64,000 nucleotides of DNA from Sediminibacterium sp. KACHI17 (GTDB lineage: Bacteria; Bacteroidota; Bacteroidia; Chitinophagales; Chitinophagaceae): NCBI RefSeq assembly GCF_040362915.1, contig NZ_AP029612.1, positions 2,108,001-2,172,000 on the forward strand, written 5' to 3'. Under the pieces are notes generated by a model. That model had not been told where the DNA came from, made no database searches, and was given only the letters and a program-made list of their open reading frames with translations. Below, piece after piece: positions 7,633-15,553 of the stretch. Position numbers and translations under genes: made by a program. How positions within the stretch are numbered: position 1 is the stretch's first letter; every line of letters starts with the position of its first letter.

Positions 7633-9015
7633 ATGCTAGTAAAAAATACTGCAGCTATACTCCTATTCTGTTTGCTAAGCTCATCCGCATCAGCTATGCC
7701 GGAAAAAGAAGCTAACGTAATAGATAGCAATAGTCTGAGAGCCGCTTTCATCAATGGGAAAACAGAAGTTCGTTTTCGTTATTTTTTGATGATAACAGAT
7801 AATAAAAAAGGGCTTACAGATTATTACGCAAATGCAGTTGGCGGTGGATTAAAATATGAAACCGCTAAGTTCCATGGGTTTCAGGCCGGTGTAGGCGGTT
7901 TTTTTATATTCAATATCGGTTCTTCCAATCTCAACCAACCAGATGCAGCCACCAAACAAATGAACAGGTATGAGATAGGTTTATTTGATATTGAAAATGC
8001 ATCCAATAAAAATGATATAGACCGATTAGAAGAATTGTATCTGAAATATCATTTCAAAAAAACAACGGTCAGCGCAGGCAAGCAAATCATAAATACGCCT
8101 TTTATCAATCAGCAAGATGGCAGAATGAGACCTACCGGCGTAGAAGGTATCTGGCTCAATGCTACCCATAAAAAAACAAAATGGGAAGGAGGGATTTTAT
8201 GGGGAATAAGTCCAAGAAGTACTGTGAGATGGTTCAATATCGGTGCATCTATTGGAGTGTATCCGCAAGGCATTCGTGAGAACGGACAAGCAGCCAACTA
8301 TAAAGACCATATCAATAGCAGAGCTGTTCTTCTTGGTGGTATTACACATGATTTTAACAATGGACTGAAAGTGCAGCTATGGGAACAGTGGACAGAAAAT
8401 GTTTTCAATACGCTTTTGCTGCAAATGGATAAAAAATGGGGCTCTTCTTCTTTCTATACTGGTATACAAGGAATCCTGCAACATGCTATCAATGATGGAG
8501 GAAACGCAGATCAAAGTAAAACTTATATTCAAAAAGGAAATACAGCACTTAGTTTCGGTGCAACAACAGGTTGGAAAAATAAAAACACGGACCTCTCTTT
8601 CAACTACAACCGAATTACGGAACGAGGACGTTATCTAATGCCGAGAGAATGGGGAAGAGATCCATTTTATACCTTTCTTCCAAGGGAAAGGAATGAGGGA
8701 TTTGGGGATGTACATGCCACTATGTTCAAATTCAAGCAAATATTCCCCCGTCAACATTTTCAGACAATGATCGGCTTAGGTTACTATGCTTTGCCGGATG
8801 TAACGGATACGAGGCTCAACAAATATGGAATGCCCTCATATTCTCAGATCAATATAGACATCCAATATTCTTTTACAGGCGCATTACATGGCATGAGTGC
8901 TGAATTGTTATATGTATATAAAGGACAAGAAGGAAATAGTTATGACAATAACAAATATGTTATTCATAAAGTGAACACATCATTATTCAACTTAATTTTA
9001 AACTACCATTTTTAA
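7633..9015 (+). CDS. Outer-membrane porin, OprD-like
   Basis: A 460-residue protein with a signal peptide ending SSASAMP, long alternating beta strands rich in aromatic residues, and a terminal NLILNYHF ending in Phe, the signature of an outer-membrane beta barrel. Length and the early ITDNKKGLTDYYANAVGGGL region resemble the OprD/OccD-type porin families seen beside tsdA-like genes. It probably lets small anions such as thiosulfate or tetrathionate cross the outer membrane. It lies 27 bp after the HMA gene and 10 bp before the cytochrome gene, in the same operon. Confidence 0.7.
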   Translation: MLVKNTAAILLFCLLSSSASAMPEKEANVIDSNSLRAAFINGKTEVRFRYFLMITDNKKGLTDYYANAVGGGLKYETAKFHGFQAGVGGFFIFNIGSSNLNQPDAATKQMNRYEIGLFDIENASNKNDIDRLEELYLKYHFKKTTVSAGKQIINTPFINQQDGRMRPTGVEGIWLNATHKKTKWEGGILWGISPRSTVRWFNIGASIGVYPQGIRENGQAANYKDHINSRAVLLGGITHDFNNGLKVQLWEQWTENVFNTLLLQMDKKWGSSSFYTGIQGILQHAINDGGNADQSKTYIQKGNTALSFGATTGWKNKNTDLSFNYNRITERGRYLMPREWGRDPFYTFLPRERNEGFGDVHATMFKFKQIFPRQHFQTMIGLGYYALPDVTDTRLNKYGMPSYSQINIDIQYSFTGALHGMSAELLYVYKGQEGNSYDNNKYVIHKVNTSLFNLILNYHF

Positions 9016-9025
9016 TTTGTGTGCT

Positions 9026-10003
9026 ATGTGGAGAAAGATTCAATCAGATTGGCCTGCATACTTACTATCCTTCGTAGTGCTATTGATCATATTGACAAAA
9101 GCAATAAAGACGGATCAGAGACAACAACCTACTGTATCGAATGATAGTACCTGGCATGCCCCTAGCATGTATCTTAATCCTATAAAAGATAAACAGGAAA
9201 GAGATTTGATCTCTTATGGTAAAGAGTTGATCGCAAATACCTCCGCATACCTGGGGCCTAAAGGAAGCGTGATGCAGATCAGTAATGGCATGAATTGTCA
9301 GAACTGTCACTTGGATGCAGGTACTAAGCCCAATGGCAATAATTTCAGTGCTGTGTATGCTAATTATCCATTATTCAGAGAGCGCAGTGGTAAAGTGGAA
9401 AGCATTTATAAAAGAGTCAGCGATTGTTTTGAAAGAAGTTTAAATGGTACTACACCGGATAGTAATAGCCGAGAGTATCAGGCCATACATGCATACATTC
9501 AATGGGTTGGAAAAGATGTACCTAAAGGAACACATCCAAAAGGAAGTGGTATCAAGAGGCCGAATTACTTAGAACGAGCTGCTGATCCTGAAAAAGGTAA
9601 AAAAGTTTACGCCATTCATTGCGAACGTTGTCATGGATCCAATGGTGAAGGTCAATTGAATCCGGAGAATACAGGATACAGCTATCCACCACTCTGGGGC
9701 AAGAACAGTTATAATACCGGTGCAGGTTTGTACAGACTCAGCAATTTCGCCGGATACATTCAAGAAAATATGCCTTTTAATGAGGTAACAGATCAGCATA
9801 AACTTACAGATGAAGAAGCCTGGGATATTGCAGCATACGTGAATAGTCAACCCAGACCTGTCATGAAAGAGAACCATGACTGGCCGCATCTCAACAAAAA
9901 ACCCATAGATCATCCTTTTGGTCCGTATGCAGACAGCTTTAGTGAGCAACAACATAAATACGGTCCATTTTTACCGATTCTTTTTGCAAGAGATAAAAAC
10001 TAA
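9026..10003 (+). CDS. tsdA: TsdA-type dihaem cytochrome c, thiosulfate dehydrogenase / tetrathionate reductase
   Basis: A 325-residue cytochrome anchored by an N-terminal helix (YLLSFVVLLIILT). It binds two haems: CQNCH (Cys91, Cys94, His95) and CERCH (Cys199, Cys202, His203). Between them SDCFERSLNG supplies Cys134. TsdA enzymes have a Cys in this same sequence context as the unusual axial ligand of the catalytic haem, where two thiosulfate molecules are joined to tetrathionate or the reverse. The ATG at 9026 is chosen over an upstream TTG (9017). It is the last gene before operator 5. Confidence 0.85.
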   Translation: MWRKIQSDWPAYLLSFVVLLIILTKAIKTDQRQQPTVSNDSTWHAPSMYLNPIKDKQERDLISYGKELIANTSAYLGPKGSVMQISNGMNCQNCHLDAGTKPNGNNFSAVYANYPLFRERSGKVESIYKRVSDCFERSLNGTTPDSNSREYQAIHAYIQWVGKDVPKGTHPKGSGIKRPNYLERAADPEKGKKVYAIHCERCHGSNGEGQLNPENTGYSYPPLWGKNSYNTGAGLYRLSNFAGYIQENMPFNEVTDQHKLTDEEAWDIAAYVNSQPRPVMKENHDWPHLNKKPIDHPFGPYADSFSEQQHKYGPFLPILFARDKN

Positions 10004-10006
10004 ATG

Positions 10007-10024
10007 ACGTGACATCAATCACGT
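10007..10024. promoter_or_regulatory. Crp/Fnr-type operator 5 (upstream of the YeeE operon)
   Basis: ACGTGACATCAATCACGT, perfect 6-bp arms, starting 4 bp after the tsdA stop codon. A -7-like element CATTTTTG lies at 10045-10052 with its G 36.5 bp from the operator centre, the same geometry as operators 2 and 4. It would drive the two YeeE genes and the MFS gene. Confidence 0.75.
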
Positions 10025-10072
10025 TTCAATGTATAAGAACCATTCATTTTTGCTACTCAATCATTTAGAACA

Positions 10073-10636
10073 ATGAAAGAATTTTTACAACAGCCATGGC
10101 CCTGGTATGTGGCCGGTGTTTTGATCGGACTGATCGTTCCCGCATTATTGATTTTAGGAAACAAACATTTTGGCATTTCAGCGAATCTTCGTCATGCCTG
10201 TGCCGCCTGTTTTCCTTCCAATATCAATTTCTTTAATTATGATTGGAAAAAGGAAAGCTGGAATTTATTTTTCGTTGGTGGCATATTGATCGGAGCAATG
10301 ATCGCCATATTCGGATTGCCAGATCCCAACCCGGTTGTTGTGAATCCGGATCTCGTTAGTGAATTGAATACCTACGGCATCAATGATTTCAGCAGCATGG
10401 TACCAAAACAATTGGTGTCTTGGGAGTCATTGTTTACAGCTAGAGGCCTGATTATGATGGTAGGCGGTGGTTTCTTAGTAGGTTTCGGTTCTCGCTATGC
10501 AGGCGGATGTACCAGTGGACATGCAATCATGGGATTGAGCAATCTTCAATGGCCATCATTGGTAGCTACCTGTTGTTTCATGGCCGGCGGATTTCTCATG
10601 GCCAATCTGATTCTCCCATTCATTATGAAATTATAA
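10073..10636 (+). CDS. YeeE/YedE-family sulfur transporter, first half
   Basis: A 187-residue membrane protein of the YeeE/YedE (DUF395) family. It carries HACAAC (Cys43, Cys46) and the conserved GGCTSGH loop (Cys146). In the full-length thiosulfate importer TsuA, cysteines in equivalent loops are needed for thiosulfate passage. Here the transporter is split into two genes 11 bp apart, an arrangement called PmpA/PmpB in other bacteria. Control by operator 5 ties it to the sulfur regulon. Confidence 0.8.
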   Translation: MKEFLQQPWPWYVAGVLIGLIVPALLILGNKHFGISANLRHACAACFPSNINFFNYDWKKESWNLFFVGGILIGAMIAIFGLPDPNPVVVNPDLVSELNTYGINDFSSMVPKQLVSWESLFTARGLIMMVGGGFLVGFGSRYAGGCTSGHAIMGLSNLQWPSLVATCCFMAGGFLMANLILPFIMKL

Positions 10637-10647
10637 TTTGATACCAC

Positions 10648-11157
10648 ATGGCTTCTGAAAAAAATATACAAGAGACATTAACAGATTTTGAAGTACGCTC
10701 ACTTGATACTGTTTGTGTGAATGAATCCACACAACAACACCCCTGGTGGTATAACTTTAAATACTTAACAGTGGGTATTTTATTCGGAATTGTATTTGTA
10801 AAAGCAGAGATCATTTCATGGTTCAGAATGCAGGAAATGTTTCGCTTTCAAAGTTTTCACATGTATGGGGTAATCGGTACCGCTGTAGTTGTAGGTGCCA
10901 TCTCTGTTGCACTGATCAAAAAGTTCAAGGTGAAAACGATTCATGGAGAAGAGATCCACTTTACACCCAAAAAATTCAATAAAGGACAAATCATTGGCGG
11001 ATTGATCTTTGGTTTGGGATGGGCTTTAACCGGTGCTTGTCCGGGTCCCATTTTTGCACAAATCGGTATGGGCATTACGGTCATGATCATAGTATTACTA
11101 AGTGCTATCGCGGGCACTTGGGTATATGGGTATTTCAGAGACCGATTGCCACACTAA
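10648..11157 (+). CDS. YeeE/YedE-family sulfur transporter, second half (DUF6691)
   Basis: A 169-residue membrane protein, the second half-transporter. Key motif GWALTGACPGPIFAQIG with Cys131 corresponds to the second conserved cysteine loop of YeeE proteins. About 35 soluble residues, including a lone Cys23, precede the first helix. It should pair with the preceding protein to form a thiosulfate-like anion or sulfur channel in the inner membrane. Confidence 0.8.
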   Translation: MASEKNIQETLTDFEVRSLDTVCVNESTQQHPWWYNFKYLTVGILFGIVFVKAEIISWFRMQEMFRFQSFHMYGVIGTAVVVGAISVALIKKFKVKTIHGEEIHFTPKKFNKGQIIGGLIFGLGWALTGACPGPIFAQIGMGITVMIIVLLSAIAGTWVYGYFRDRLPH

Positions 11158-11169
11158 ACAGCTATAGCT

Positions 11170-12408
11170 ATGCAGGGTCTCCAAAAAAATGCGCATCAGT
11201 TTTTCCTCTTGGTATTGGTGAATGCTTTTGTCGGAGCGATGATCGGACTTGAGCGTTCAGTATTATCAGGATTGGGTAAAGAGGTTTTTGATCTCAGTGA
11301 ATATGCAGTCATTCTCTCTTTTATTCTCGCCTTTGGCATTACAAAAGCATTGGCGAATCTGACTGTCGCTTTTTTATCGAATACACTCACCCGAAAAAAG
11401 ATACTGATCATTGGATGGCTGTTTGCACTGCCCGTTCCATTCTTACTCATGTATGCCAGCTCCTGGAAATGGGTGATCCTAGCGAATATTTTATTGGGCA
11501 TCAACCAAGGACTTGCCTGGTCATCTACAGTGATCATGAAAATTGATCTGGTAGGACCCAAGAACAGAGGACTTGCCATGGGCATCAATGAATTTGCGGG
11601 TTATTTATCCGTTGGACTGGCGGCATTATTAGCCGGTAATATTGCAGCAACATGGGGCTATAAGTGGTATCCTTTTTTACCTGGTGTATTCTTTGTATTG
11701 GCAGGTTTACTTGTTTCCATCTTTTTAGTCAAAGACACCACAGATTTTGTGATACATGAAACAGGTCAAAGCAATCTTCAGCAACATCCAGATCTTTGGA
11801 CTAAAGTAAGTTGGCAACACCATAATATGGGAACAACTACTTTGAATGGCTTGATCAATAATATGAATGATGCGATCGTATGGGGTCTGCTTCCTTTATT
11901 ATTGATGCAACGTAATTTTACTATCGAACAGATTGCTTGGGTAGCCGGTATCTATCCGGCTGTTTGGGGTCTTTCACAATTATTCAGTGGTAAAATGGGA
12001 GACCGGTTTTGTAAAAAACAGATCATCAGTGCGGGTATGTTCTTACAAGGTGTGGCCATACTCATGTTTGTTCTTTTCCATTCATTTATAGTAACGGTAG
12101 CAGCTTCTACATTACTTGGCATTGGAACCGCTCTGGTCTATCCGAACTTTTTGACAGTGATCGCAGAGCATTTACATCCCTCACAAAGAGCCAAGGGATT
12201 GAGTATTTTTCGATTCTGGAGAGATAGTGGCTATGTATTTGGTGCAATACTGGCAGGAATACTAGCAGATCGATTTGGCTTATCAATTACACTCATCATC
12301 ATTTCCATGATCACTATTCTGGGAGGAGTTTTAGCTGAAACCAGAATGTGTTGTACCCTTCGCAATTTCTGGAAATCAAATATATGTTCAGAGACGGCTG
12401 TGTATTAA
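11170..12408 (+). CDS. MFS transporter
   Basis: A 412-residue major facilitator protein with about twelve helices and the inter-helix motif DRFCKKQ between the two middle halves (GKMGDRFCKKQIIS). It begins 12 bp after the YeeE second half, so it belongs to the same transcript under operator 5. The substrate is unknown; the setting suggests a sulfur-containing anion. The C-terminal 20 residues (CCTLRNFWKSN...) are polar and look like an unstructured tail. Confidence 0.75.
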   Translation: MQGLQKNAHQFFLLVLVNAFVGAMIGLERSVLSGLGKEVFDLSEYAVILSFILAFGITKALANLTVAFLSNTLTRKKILIIGWLFALPVPFLLMYASSWKWVILANILLGINQGLAWSSTVIMKIDLVGPKNRGLAMGINEFAGYLSVGLAALLAGNIAATWGYKWYPFLPGVFFVLAGLLVSIFLVKDTTDFVIHETGQSNLQQHPDLWTKVSWQHHNMGTTTLNGLINNMNDAIVWGLLPLLLMQRNFTIEQIAWVAGIYPAVWGLSQLFSGKMGDRFCKKQIISAGMFLQGVAILMFVLFHSFIVTVAASTLLGIGTALVYPNFLTVIAEHLHPSQRAKGLSIFRFWRDSGYVFGAILAGILADRFGLSITLIIISMITILGGVLAETRMCCTLRNFWKSNICSETAVY

Positions 12409-12449
12409 AATATTTATCTATTTTGAGCATACTGAAGCAAGACTGAATC

Positions 12450-13043
12450 ATGAAGAAAACCCTGTTCTTTTTCCTGTTACTATTTTCATTGCAACAAATA
12501 TTTGCACAATTACGATTTCCGCTAGACGATAATTCGGGAAAGATCGTTTTCACCAAAGTGTCTTCAGTGGTATTACCAAGATCAGAAATGTACAAACGAA
12601 CCAGAAACTGGTTACTCTATCAATATACTACTTCAAAATTCGATGACCATTTTAATATTAGCAAAAACGGTAAACCTGTTTATTTATCAGAAGATAAAAG
12701 AATGAGGAGTATATCCGGGAAATATGGATTTTATATCATGTATCCGATCGAAGATCGATCAGGGCTAAATATGGAACAGACTTTTGTGATGTACACACTC
12801 ACGGTAAATTTCAAAGACAGCGCTTTTGAAAGCAGGGTATCAGACCTGAAATGCTTTACTACCGCTACTACTAGGAATGGAATGCGACCACCACAGTTTG
12901 ATTTAGAAACCTACAATAGTAATCAGTTGAATCATTTGGATCATGTTCAACAGTACATTATTCCTCAGGTAATGAATAGTGTTAGAAAAATTCATGAAGA
13001 CCTTTATCGTAACATTCGCTACGGGAATCTCACATCAGAATAA
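12450..13043 (+). CDS. Secreted hypothetical protein (DUF4468-like)
   Basis: A 197-residue protein with a clear signal peptide (FFFLLLFSLQQIFAQ). The mature part begins LRFPLDDNSGKIVFTKV, resembling the opening of DUF4468 proteins (TBP-like fold) common in Bacteroidota, though I assign it cautiously. It starts 41 bp after the MFS gene; no operator palindrome precedes it, so whether it belongs to the sulfur regulon is open. Confidence 0.6.
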   Translation: MKKTLFFFLLLFSLQQIFAQLRFPLDDNSGKIVFTKVSSVVLPRSEMYKRTRNWLLYQYTTSKFDDHFNISKNGKPVYLSEDKRMRSISGKYGFYIMYPIEDRSGLNMEQTFVMYTLTVNFKDSAFESRVSDLKCFTTATTRNGMRPPQFDLETYNSNQLNHLDHVQQYIIPQVMNSVRKIHEDLYRNIRYGNLTSE

Positions 13044-13310
13044 TCAGAAAACGGTTGAAAACACCGTATACATGTAGTGATGTCGCTACACTCATTTAAT
13101 AGTCAGCACTATTGGTCTTTTTTTACTACTATTGTTTCTTTACATCATTAAATTATTCCTTAAAAGGAATTTTTTAGAATCCAAACATCTTAAGAAAATC
13201 CAAGCAAGCCTGTTGACTCTTGTAGTGTAAGTTGAACAGGTAATATCCGAAAAGAAAAACCAAACGCTACCAACCTTTGCAGGATATTTTCCAGCAAAGG
13301 TTTTTTGTTT
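13044..13310 (+). ncRNA. Candidate small RNA or structured 3' region ending in a terminator
   Basis: The 357-bp gap between convergent genes has no plausible protein. It contains a TGTAG...CTACA inverted repeat near 13074-13091, a CCTGTT/AACAGG pair (13209-13214 with 13235-13240), and a strong plus-strand terminator at 13272-13306. The terminator lies about 230 bp past the preceding stop, so either that mRNA has a long structured tail or a separate small RNA is made here. No clear TAnnTTTG promoter was found. Confidence 0.3.
13272..13310 (+). terminator. Rho-independent terminator in convergent intergenic region
   Basis: Stem AACCTTTGC (13272-13280) with GCAAAGGTT (13294-13302) around a 13-nt loop, followed by TTTTTTGTTT. 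Plus-strand orientation. Confidence 0.7.
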
Positions 13311-13400
13311 ATAGCGGGTGCTACAAAATACCATTACTTGAAACCCTCAGCCATGATTTCAACTCTTTGATGATATGGTCAGGGATGCTTGGATTGTACA

Positions 13401-14312
13401 TTAGAATAGTCCTTCGATTGACAAGTATCTTTCTCCGGTATCATAATTAAAAGTAAGCACTTTGGATCCTGCGGGAATTGCTGCAAGCTTTTTTGCGACA
13501 GCCGCTAAAGAGGCACCTGATGAAACCCCTAATAATATACCCTCTTCTTTAGCAGCTCTCTGTGCGAAAGAAAATGCTTCATCCTTGGATACCTGAATAA
13601 TGCCATCCAATACTTTAGTGTTCAAAATAGATGGAACAAAACCTGCTCCGATTCCTTGTAAAGGATGTGGTGATGGAGATCCACCACTTAATACCGGCGA
13701 TAGTTCCGGCTCAACAGCAAATACTTTCAGTTGAGGAAATTTCGCTTTCAAAATTTCGGCAACACCCGTGATATGTCCACCTGTACCTACTCCCGTAATG
13801 ATATAATCAAGTCCATCCGGAAAATCTGCTAAAATCTCCTGCGCTGTCGTAGTTCTATGAATAGCGGTGTTGGCTGGATTATCAAACTGTTGCGGCATCC
13901 AAGCATTCGGGGTTTCCTGTAGTAACGCTGTAGCTTTTTCAATGGCTCCTTTCATCCCTTTTTCACGGGGAGTGAGTACGAATTCAGCACCATATAAAGC
14001 CATTAATCTTCTCCGCTCGATACTCATACTTTCAGGCATCACTAAAATGATCTTGTATCCTTTCACCGCCGCTACCAATGCTAAACCAATGCCCGTATTA
14101 CCACTTGTGGGTTCAATGATCACACTGTCTTTATGAAGGATTCCTTTCTGCTCTGCATCTTCGATCATAGCCAAGGCTATCCGATCCTTGATACTTGCAC
14201 CCGGATTATTTTTTTCAAGCTTGATCCATACTTCATGCTGATCACCAAAAAGCTTATTCAGTCTGACATGTGGTGTATTCCCGATCGTCGCTAAAATATT
14301 GTTTACTTTCAT
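13401..14312 (-). CDS. cysK: Cysteine synthase A
   Basis: A 303-residue PLP enzyme of the cysteine synthase family. Lys42 in ASIKDRIA binds PLP, TSGNTG holds the substrate carboxylate, and [10 protein letters not shown] binds the cofactor phosphate. It replaces the acetyl group of O-acetylserine with sulfide to give cysteine. The gene lies 12 bp downstream of the serine acetyltransferase gene on the same transcript, so both are controlled by the SAM riboswitch at 15307-15412. Length and motifs are normal. Confidence 0.92.
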   Translation of the reverse strand: MKVNNILATIGNTPHVRLNKLFGDQHEVWIKLEKNNPGASIKDRIALAMIEDAEQKGILHKDSVIIEPTSGNTGIGLALVAAVKGYKIILVMPESMSIERRRLMALYGAEFVLTPREKGMKGAIEKATALLQETPNAWMPQQFDNPANTAIHRTTTAQEILADFPDGLDYIITGVGTGGHITGVAEILKAKFPQLKVFAVEPELSPVLSGGSPSPHPLQGIGAGFVPSILNTKVLDGIIQVSKDEAFSFAQRAAKEEGILLGVSSGASLAAVAKKLAAIPAGSKVLTFNYDTGERYLSIEGLF

Positions 14313-14324
14313 CTGTTTATATTT

Positions 14325-15158
14325 TTAAATCACAAAATTTAAAGGTTCAGGAAATGGGTCTTTGTCTTTGATGCGTATTTCACTTTTATGATAGACCACT
14401 GAATTGGGGGGAACACTATGTGTTAACCAGATATTTCCACCAATGATACTCCCGCTGCCGATGATCGTTTCTCCGCCTAAAATAGTAGCACCGGAATAAA
14501 TGATCACATCATCTTCAATGGTCGGATGTCTCTTCATACTAGCAAGCTCTTTAGAAACATTCAACGCTCCCAATGTTACCCCTTGATAGATCTTTACTCT
14601 TTCACCGATCACAGCTGTTTCGCCAATAACGATCCCGGTTCCATGATCGATCGCAAATGCAGCACCAATGGTAGCACCTGGATGAATATCGATTCCCGTT
14701 TTACTATGTGCATATTCGGAAAGCAGCCTTGGTAAGGTTTTAATGCCTTGTATATACAGCTGATGTGATAATCGATATACAGCAGTAGCATAAAATCCCG
14801 GGTAAGCAATCAATACCTCTTCTATCGATTGTGCGGCCGGGTCAAAACGTAATACGGTATCTGCGTCTATGAGTAATGCTTGATAAATAGCAGGTAAAGC
14901 CTCAAAGAATGTTTCTGTATGCTTTTTTACTGACGATTCCTCTTTCAATAATTCAAAGAGTATGACTGAAAAAGTATGTTTCAAATCCTGATACGCATCT
15001 GCTAATTTCTTTTCAGAATCAAATTCCCGCTGATAAGATCCAAACAAAAAATTGAATAAGTCATTTGTAAAATTTTCTGACAAGACTTTGTCAGGAAAAT
15101 AATTCAATGCCTTTCTATTACGCTTAAACAAATTTTGTATGAATTGTTCTTCTGTCAT
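14325..15158 (-). CDS. cysE: Serine O-acetyltransferase (EpsC/CysE type)
   Basis: A 277-residue acetyltransferase. The N-terminal 135 residues are helical; from about residue 145 hexapeptide repeats form a left-handed beta helix (IDIHPGATIGAAFAIDHGTG, then GERVKIYQGVTLGAL). The HPGA and DHGTG motifs mark the serine acetyltransferase active site. It makes O-acetylserine, the acceptor for sulfide in the next gene. It is the first gene of the cysE-cysK operon, about 150 nt downstream of the SAM riboswitch. Confidence 0.9.
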   Translation of the reverse strand: MTEEQFIQNLFKRNRKALNYFPDKVLSENFTNDLFNFLFGSYQREFDSEKKLADAYQDLKHTFSVILFELLKEESSVKKHTETFFEALPAIYQALLIDADTVLRFDPAAQSIEEVLIAYPGFYATAVYRLSHQLYIQGIKTLPRLLSEYAHSKTGIDIHPGATIGAAFAIDHGTGIVIGETAVIGERVKIYQGVTLGALNVSKELASMKRHPTIEDDVIIYSGATILGGETIIGSGSIIGGNIWLTHSVPPNSVVYHKSEIRIKDKDPFPEPLNFVI

Positions 15159-15234
15159 ATTACTAAATCAGGAAAGAAAGTCTTATGGTTATGAATCATG
15201 TTCATATCGTCTATATCTTATTCTTTATACCATC

Positions 15235-15271
15235 AAAAAAGGCACTTCCGATGCTCAGTCAGATGTGCCTT
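15235..15271 (-). terminator. Regulated terminator of the SAM riboswitch
   Basis: Read on the minus strand: AAGGCAC (complement of 15265-15271), 19-nt loop, GTGCCTT then a T run (complement of 15235-15240). The loop contains ATCTGACT...CATC, which can pair instead with GATG-AGTCAGAT (complement of 15301-15312), the 3' strand of riboswitch helix P1. Terminator and antiterminator are thus mutually exclusive. Confidence 0.85.
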
Positions 15272-15306
15272 ATATATCTACAGTTGCTGTATATAATATA
15301 ATCTGA

Positions 15307-15412
15307 CTCATCTCTCCCGATCTCGATCGGGATGGATTTGGCACCTTTCCTGATAAAAATGGATGGTTGCCAAGGCTTCATAGGGCCAATTCCCTCTGCC
15401 TTTCTGGATAAG
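15307..15412 (-). ncRNA. SAM-I (S-box) riboswitch
   Basis: Read on the minus strand the element starts CTTATCCAGAAAGGCAGAGG and continues through GGCCCTATGAAGCC, GGCAACC and GGTGCCAAATCC to GATGAG. These are the conserved blocks of the SAM-I aptamer: P1 closes by CTTATC with GATGAG, the kink-turn and GGCAACC core are intact, and P4 is the CCCGATC/GATCGGG hairpin. It precedes the terminator at 15235. With SAM bound P1 holds the GATGAG strand, the antiterminator cannot form and transcription stops, so cysE-cysK is off when SAM is plentiful. Confidence 0.95.
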
Positions 15413-15428
15413 TAACGTATATGCTATA

Positions 15429-15462
15429 CAAATATAAAGGCAATTTCATATTCCCTACAAAA
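15429..15462 (-). promoter_or_regulatory. Promoter of the riboswitch-cysE-cysK transcript
   Basis: Minus strand: TATATTTG (complement of 15429-15436) matches the TAnnTTTG -7 consensus, with TTTTG (complement of 15458-15462) 21 nt upstream as -33 element. The expected start is about 10 nt before the riboswitch. Confidence 0.7.
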
Positions 15463-15553
15463 TAAGTAGACTTTTTATAAAAGAATTGGCAATCCTTTCC
15501 TTATGACCGTTAGTTTTTTTCTTGGTCACACTATAGAACCATTATTTTGCAGC

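Noticed and set aside
7263-7754. 163-codon minus-strand open frame across thioredoxin, HMA and porin genes
   Set aside because: Runs antisense to three well-supported genes and shows no domain.
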